Of a stretch of 64,000 bases of DNA, positions 63,803 through 64,000 are shown piece by piece. Under the pieces are notes generated by a model. The model had not been told where the DNA came from and made no database searches. It saw only the letters and a program-made list of their open reading frames with translations. This DNA is from Pontiellaceae bacterium. GTDB taxonomy: Bacteria > Verrucomicrobiota > Kiritimatiellia > Kiritimatiellales > Pontiellaceae. The translations under genes and the position numbers were made by a program. Position 1 is the first letter of the stretch. Each line of letters opens with the position of its first letter. The stretch is from contig JAFGVP010000093.1 in NCBI GenBank assembly GCA_016937945.1, positions 1 to 64,000 on the forward strand, in the 5' to 3' direction.

Positions 63803-64000
63803 ATGACGCATCACCCGGAAAACCCGAAAGAAATGAATACCGGCAGGGACGCCCCCGAAAAAACACGCTGGTATTTCCGAACGACATCCATCGTTGTGGC
63901 ACTCTGCTGCATCGGACCTTTTGCATTGCCGCTTATCTGGCTGAAACCGGAAATGAAAAAACGCCGCAAGGCGGGAATTACCCTGTTGGTTCTCCTTTTA
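63803..64000 (+). CDS. Small membrane protein, partial (3' end outside window)
   Basis: The frame opens at ATG 63803 and remains open to the window end (66 codons), 14 bases after the HPr-like stop. After about 20 polar residues it has WYFRTTSIVVALCCIGPFALPLIWLKP, a membrane helix, then KKRRKAGITLLVLLL, the start of a second. This is a two-helix membrane protein of unknown function; a restart ATG at 63833 is possible. Confidence 0.6.
   Translation, partial: MTHHPENPKEMNTGRDAPEKTRWYFRTTSIVVALCCIGPFALPLIWLKPEMKKRRKAGITLLVLLL

Overview
The window reads like a slow-evolving Gram-negative chromosome from the PVC superphylum, most likely Kiritimatiellota (a Pontiella-like bacterium). That is inference from protein style: a MoxR/DUF58/BatA operon headed by giant TPR proteins, a right-handed beta-helix secreted protein, a fungal-type HisA, DUF3127 and four-helix-bundle S23 genes, and LptE, DUF481 and TorF-like proteins that imply an outer membrane. 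No rRNA gene, CRISPR array, transposase or prophage was seen, and no tRNA gene was recognised by eye. Base composition is moderately GC-rich, which produces many long false antisense reading frames.

Layout. (1) 1-23.6 kb, minus strand: one very long operon. Two giant secreted TPR paralogues (2,588 and 3,786 aa) come first, then a DUF4175-like membrane/coiled-coil protein, MoxR ATPase, DUF58 protein and a BatA-like VWA protein cut by the window edge. A small S23/IVP-type four-helix-bundle gene, bracketed by heptamer repeats in opposite orientation, sits exactly between the DUF4175-like stop codon and the MoxR ribosome-binding site. This is the most unusual structure in the window. (2) 23.7-29.8 kb, minus: rplM-rpsI, then argJ-argB-argD-DUF3127-argG, with a small protein ending in an SSB-like acidic tail inside the arginine cluster. 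(3) 29.8-37.6 kb: a DUF218 protein coupled to a minimal diguanylate cyclase, a 1,029-aa beta-helix protein, a split chromate transporter pair, serA and lptE. (4) 37.7-41.1 kb, minus: rpsT, lepB, lepA. (5) 41.2-53.7 kb: hcp (hybrid cluster protein) with an FNR-type box, a beta-CASP nuclease with an AddB-like nuclease, an aminotransferase with an Lrp regulator, an outer-membrane protein, metG, a eukaryote-type hisA and a cupin. (6) 53.7-64 kb: a DUF481 protein, class I fumarase with a small zinc-ribbon membrane protein, an ErcA-like iron alcohol dehydrogenase overlapping a hybrid histidine kinase, a SemiSWEET transporter, two STAS-like orphans around an orphan PDZ protein, a PatB/MalY C-S lyase, an HPr-like protein and the start of a membrane protein.

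How the genes work together. MoxR/DUF58/BatA modules elsewhere act as chaperone-like or envelope-stress systems, so the giant TPR proteins may be their periplasmic clients or scaffolds. The arg genes cover acetylglutamate to argininosuccinate except argC, argF and argH. Hcp, fumarase and ErcA/kinase suggest anaerobic or fermentative metabolism with nitrosative-stress defence.
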